Below are positions 5,489 to 7,738 of a DNA stretch of 7,738 nt, piece by piece. How positions within the stretch are numbered: position 1 is the first letter of the stretch; each line of letters opens with the position of its first letter. Origin of the DNA: Pseudomonadota bacterium (lineage in GTDB: Bacteria > Pseudomonadota > Gammaproteobacteria > Acidiferrobacterales > UBA6901). A program made the translations under genes and the position numbers. Under the pieces are notes generated by a model. That model was not told the DNA's origin. It did not search any database and worked only from the letters and a program-made list of their open reading frames with translations. Where the stretch lies: NCBI GenBank assembly GCA_021785795.1, contig JAJYEK010000108.1, forward strand, positions 3,641-11,378. The letters run 5' to 3'.

Positions 5489-7738
5489 ATCGCTCATACG
5501 CCGGTGCCTCGAGAACCCGGCGCTGGTTCTCGTCGCCGCCCTCGCCCTGATGGCAGGCGGCGTGCTCGCCGTGCACGACATTCCCCTGGAGGCGATCCCC
5601 GACATCTCTCCCACCCAGGTTATCGTCAAGACCTCCTACCCGGGACAGGCGCCGCAGATCGTCCAGGACCAGATCACCTATCCGCTGGAGACCACGCTGA
5701 TCTCGGTGCCGGACGCACAGGCCGTGCGCGGCTATTCCATGTTCGGGGCGTCTTTTGTGTATGTCATTTTCCAGGATGGCACCAACATCTATCGGGCACG
5801 CAATCTGGTCTTGCAGTACCTGAGCCAGGTCCAATCCAGGCTGCCGCCCGGCGTCACACCGGCGCTGGGCCCCAACAGCTCGGGGGTGGACTGGATTTTC
5901 GAGTACGCACTCGCCGACCCGGGCGGGACCCTCAATCTGAGTCAGCTCACCACCCTGCAAAACTGGTTCCTCAAGTATGAATTGCAAGGCATCCCGGGGG
6001 TGGCCCAGGTGGCGACAATCGGCGGCATGAACAAGGAATACCAGGTTGTGGTCGACCCCCAGAAGCTGCAGGCCTATGACCTGGGATTGCCGCAGGTGGA
6101 GAGCGCGATCCGTGCCGCCAACGGCGAGACCAGCGGTTCGGTGGTGAACATGGGCGGGGCGAGCTACATGGTGCGCACGACCGGCTATATCCGTTCTCTC
6201 GAGGATCTGGACAGCGCGCCGATCGGCGTGCGCGGCGGCGTGCCCATCACCCTGAAGGACGTGGCGCGGGTGCAGTTCGGACCGCAGCTCGCCAACGGCG
6301 TGGCGGACCTCAACGGCCAGGGTCCGGTGGTCGGCGGCATCGTGATGATGAACCAGGGCGAAAACGCCTATCGCATCATCCAGCGCATCGAGCAAAAGCT
6401 GAAGCAGATCGGACCGTCGCTGCCGGCAGGCGTGAAGATCGTCACCACCTACAGCCAGGCCCCCCTTATCACGCGCAGCATCCACACCCTGGACGAGAAA
6501 CTGCTGGAAGAATCCGTGATGGTGGCCCTGGTGTCGCTGCTGTTCCTGCTGCGGGTGCGTTCGGCGCTGGTCGCCATCGTCGCGCTGCCGCTCGGCATCC
6601 TCGCCGCTTTCCTCGTCATGTGGGCCCAGGGCATACCGGCCAACATCATGTCGCTGGGCGGCATCGCCATCGCCATCGGCGCCATGGTGGACGCGGCCAT
6701 CGTCATGATCGAGGCCATGCACAAGCGCCTGGAGCACGATCCGCATGCCAATCCCTGGACCCTGGCGCGCATCGTCTCGCAGGAGGTGGGGCCGGCGCTG
6801 TTCTTTTCGCTGCTGATCATCGCCGTCTCTTTTCTGCCGGTATTCGCCCTCGGGGGCGAGGAGGGAAAACTGTTCCAGCCGCTGGCCTACACCAAGACCT
6901 ACTCGATGATCGCAGCGGCCGTCCTTTCGGTGACGCTGGTGCCGATCCTGATGGCCTGGTTCATCCGGGGCCGCATTGCGCCGGAGCGGAATAACCCGCT
7001 CAACCGCGGCCTGGTGATCCTCTATCGGCCGGTCATCCACAGCGTATTGCGCGCTCCGTACTGGGTGCTGGGGCTCACCCTCCTGCTCACCGCAAGCCTT
7101 TATTATCCGTGGAGCCGGCTCGGCTCGCAGTTCATGCCGCCCTTGAACGAGGGCACGCTCCTGTACATGCCCGTGTTTCAGGACCCGTCCGTCTCGATCG
7201 GACAGGCGGCCATGACGCTGCAGATGACCGATCGCATCCTGCGACAGTTCCCCGAGGTGGCGACGGTCTTCGGCCAGGCCGGCCGGGCGCAGACCGCCAC
7301 GGACACGGCACCGATGTCCATGTTCGATACGGTCGTGAACCTGAAGAGCCCCGACCGCTGGCCGGCCGGGATGACCGTCCACACGCTCGAGGCGCAGATG
7401 AACCGGGCGCTGCGGGTTCCCGGGCTGTCCAATATCTGGACCATGCCCATCAAAAACCGCGTGGACATGGTGACCACCGGGTTGCAGACCCCGCTCGGCA
7501 TCAAGGTGGCCGGTCCGGACATCGACACCCTGAACCGCCTGGGTCAGGAAATCCAGGCCGTGCTGCAAAAAGTACCCGATACGCAGAGCGCCTATGCTTC
7601 GCGCGTGACAGGCGGGCGCTACATCGTCGTGCACACCAACCGCTTCGCGGCCGCCCGCTATGGGCTGTCGGTGGCCGCCGTGAACCGGCTCGTGGAGACG
7701 GCCATCGGCGGCCAGACCCTCACCACCGCCGTGCAGGG
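5481..7738 (+). CDS. cusA: Heavy-metal RND pump CusA, 3' end beyond the window
   Basis: This inner-membrane proton-driven transporter exports metal from periplasm or cytoplasm through the CusCBA complex. About 752 of roughly 1,040 residues are present and the frame is open to the edge. It shows TM1 (13-31), the first periplasmic lobe (IPDISPTQVIVKTSYPGQAP), a membrane block at about 343-415 and another at 436-495, then the second periplasmic lobe. Key residues align with E. coli CusA: proton-relay Asp404 (GAMVDAAIVMIE; Asp405 in E. coli), membrane methionines 390, 402, 409, 476 and 491 (391, 403, 410, 486, 501), and the periplasmic triad Met563, Met614 and Met663 (573, 623, 672), in LLYMP, MSMFDT and VDMVTTG. 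This triad binds Cu(I)/Ag(I), so copper or silver is the expected substrate. The ATG at 5481 overlaps the cusB stop by eight bases and has only a G-rich weak ribosome site, fitting coupled translation. A very long antisense frame across it is an artefact. Confidence 0.96.
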   Translation, partial: MIRSLIRRCLENPALVLVAALALMAGGVLAVHDIPLEAIPDISPTQVIVKTSYPGQAPQIVQDQITYPLETTLISVPDAQAVRGYSMFGASFVYVIFQDGTNIYRARNLVLQYLSQVQSRLPPGVTPALGPNSSGVDWIFEYALADPGGTLNLSQLTTLQNWFLKYELQGIPGVAQVATIGGMNKEYQVVVDPQKLQAYDLGLPQVESAIRAANGETSGSVVNMGGASYMVRTTGYIRSLEDLDSAPIGVRGGVPITLKDVARVQFGPQLANGVADLNGQGPVVGGIVMMNQGENAYRIIQRIEQKLKQIGPSLPAGVKIVTTYSQAPLITRSIHTLDEKLLEESVMVALVSLLFLLRVRSALVAIVALPLGILAAFLVMWAQGIPANIMSLGGIAIAIGAMVDAAIVMIEAMHKRLEHDPHANPWTLARIVSQEVGPALFFSLLIIAVSFLPVFALGGEEGKLFQPLAYTKTYSMIAAAVLSVTLVPILMAWFIRGRIAPERNNPLNRGLVILYRPVIHSVLRAPYWVLGLTLLLTASLYYPWSRLGSQFMPPLNEGTLLYMPVFQDPSVSIGQAAMTLQMTDRILRQFPEVATVFGQAGRAQTATDTAPMSMFDTVVNLKSPDRWPAGMTVHTLEAQMNRALRVPGLSNIWTMPIKNRVDMVTTGLQTPLGIKVAGPDIDTLNRLGQEIQAVLQKVPDTQSAYASRVTGGRYIVVHTNRFAAARYGLSVAAVNRLVETAIGGQTLTTAVQ

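Noticed and set aside
4583..5629. A 348-codon minus-strand open frame
   Set aside because: It is a shadow of cusB and the start of cusA; no ribosome site or family features.
5388..7634. A 748-codon minus-strand open frame
   Set aside because: It lies antisense to cusA, is rich in His, Arg, Gln and Gly with no recognisable domain, and is explained by third-position GC bias. The plus-strand frame from 5481 shows strong, position-specific similarity to CusA.
1..7738. CRISPR array, tRNA, rRNA or complete insertion sequence
   Set aside because: No regularly spaced repeats, no recognisable tRNA or rRNA segments, and no transposase reading frame or paired terminal repeats were seen.

Overview
The window is GC-rich chromosomal or plasmid DNA from a Gram-negative bacterium, most likely a proteobacterium. 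It encodes an outer-membrane efflux channel together with an inner-membrane RND pump, and its mercury proteins align well with proteobacterial Tn501/Tn21-type MerR and MerT. Genus cannot be read from the sequence. The content is a metal-resistance island with three blocks.

Left block (about 1-1061): a mercury-sensing remnant. A complete merR (657-1061, +) keeps all three Hg(II)-binding cysteines. It is divergent from a C-terminally shortened merT (275-565, -). Between them lies a classic mer operator with the over-long promoter spacer typical of MerR control. A second copy of the operator core lies at 186-201, downstream of merT's end, with no gene that explains it. No merP or merA is present. 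Bases 1-270 hold no gene I can recognise.

Middle block (1210-about 2200): a class I SAM-dependent methyltransferase on the minus strand (1210-1824), possibly coupled by an ATGA overlap to a small upstream reading frame of doubtful reality. A stretch without a convincing gene follows.

Right block (2202-7738, +): a strong sigma-70-like promoter, then a small secreted His/Met/Cys-rich protein, then an overlapping cusCBA-type set: TolC-family outer membrane channel, membrane fusion protein with an N-terminal heavy-metal-binding segment and a Met-rich C-terminal tail, and a heavy-metal RND pump that runs off the right edge. The pump retains the periplasmic methionine triad and the transmembrane methionines known from E. 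coli CusA, so Cu(I)/Ag(I) is the predicted substrate rather than Zn/Co/Cd. The start overlaps (ATGA at 4067-4070; an 8-base overlap at 5481-5488) point to one translationally coupled operon.

Together the genes suggest mercury sensing (with transport apparently decayed), an unassigned small-molecule methyltransferase, and periplasmic export of monovalent soft metals. I see no clearly novel system. The points most worth a second look are the orphan second mer operator, the metal-ligand-rich leader protein of the efflux operon, and the methyltransferase placed between two metal loci.
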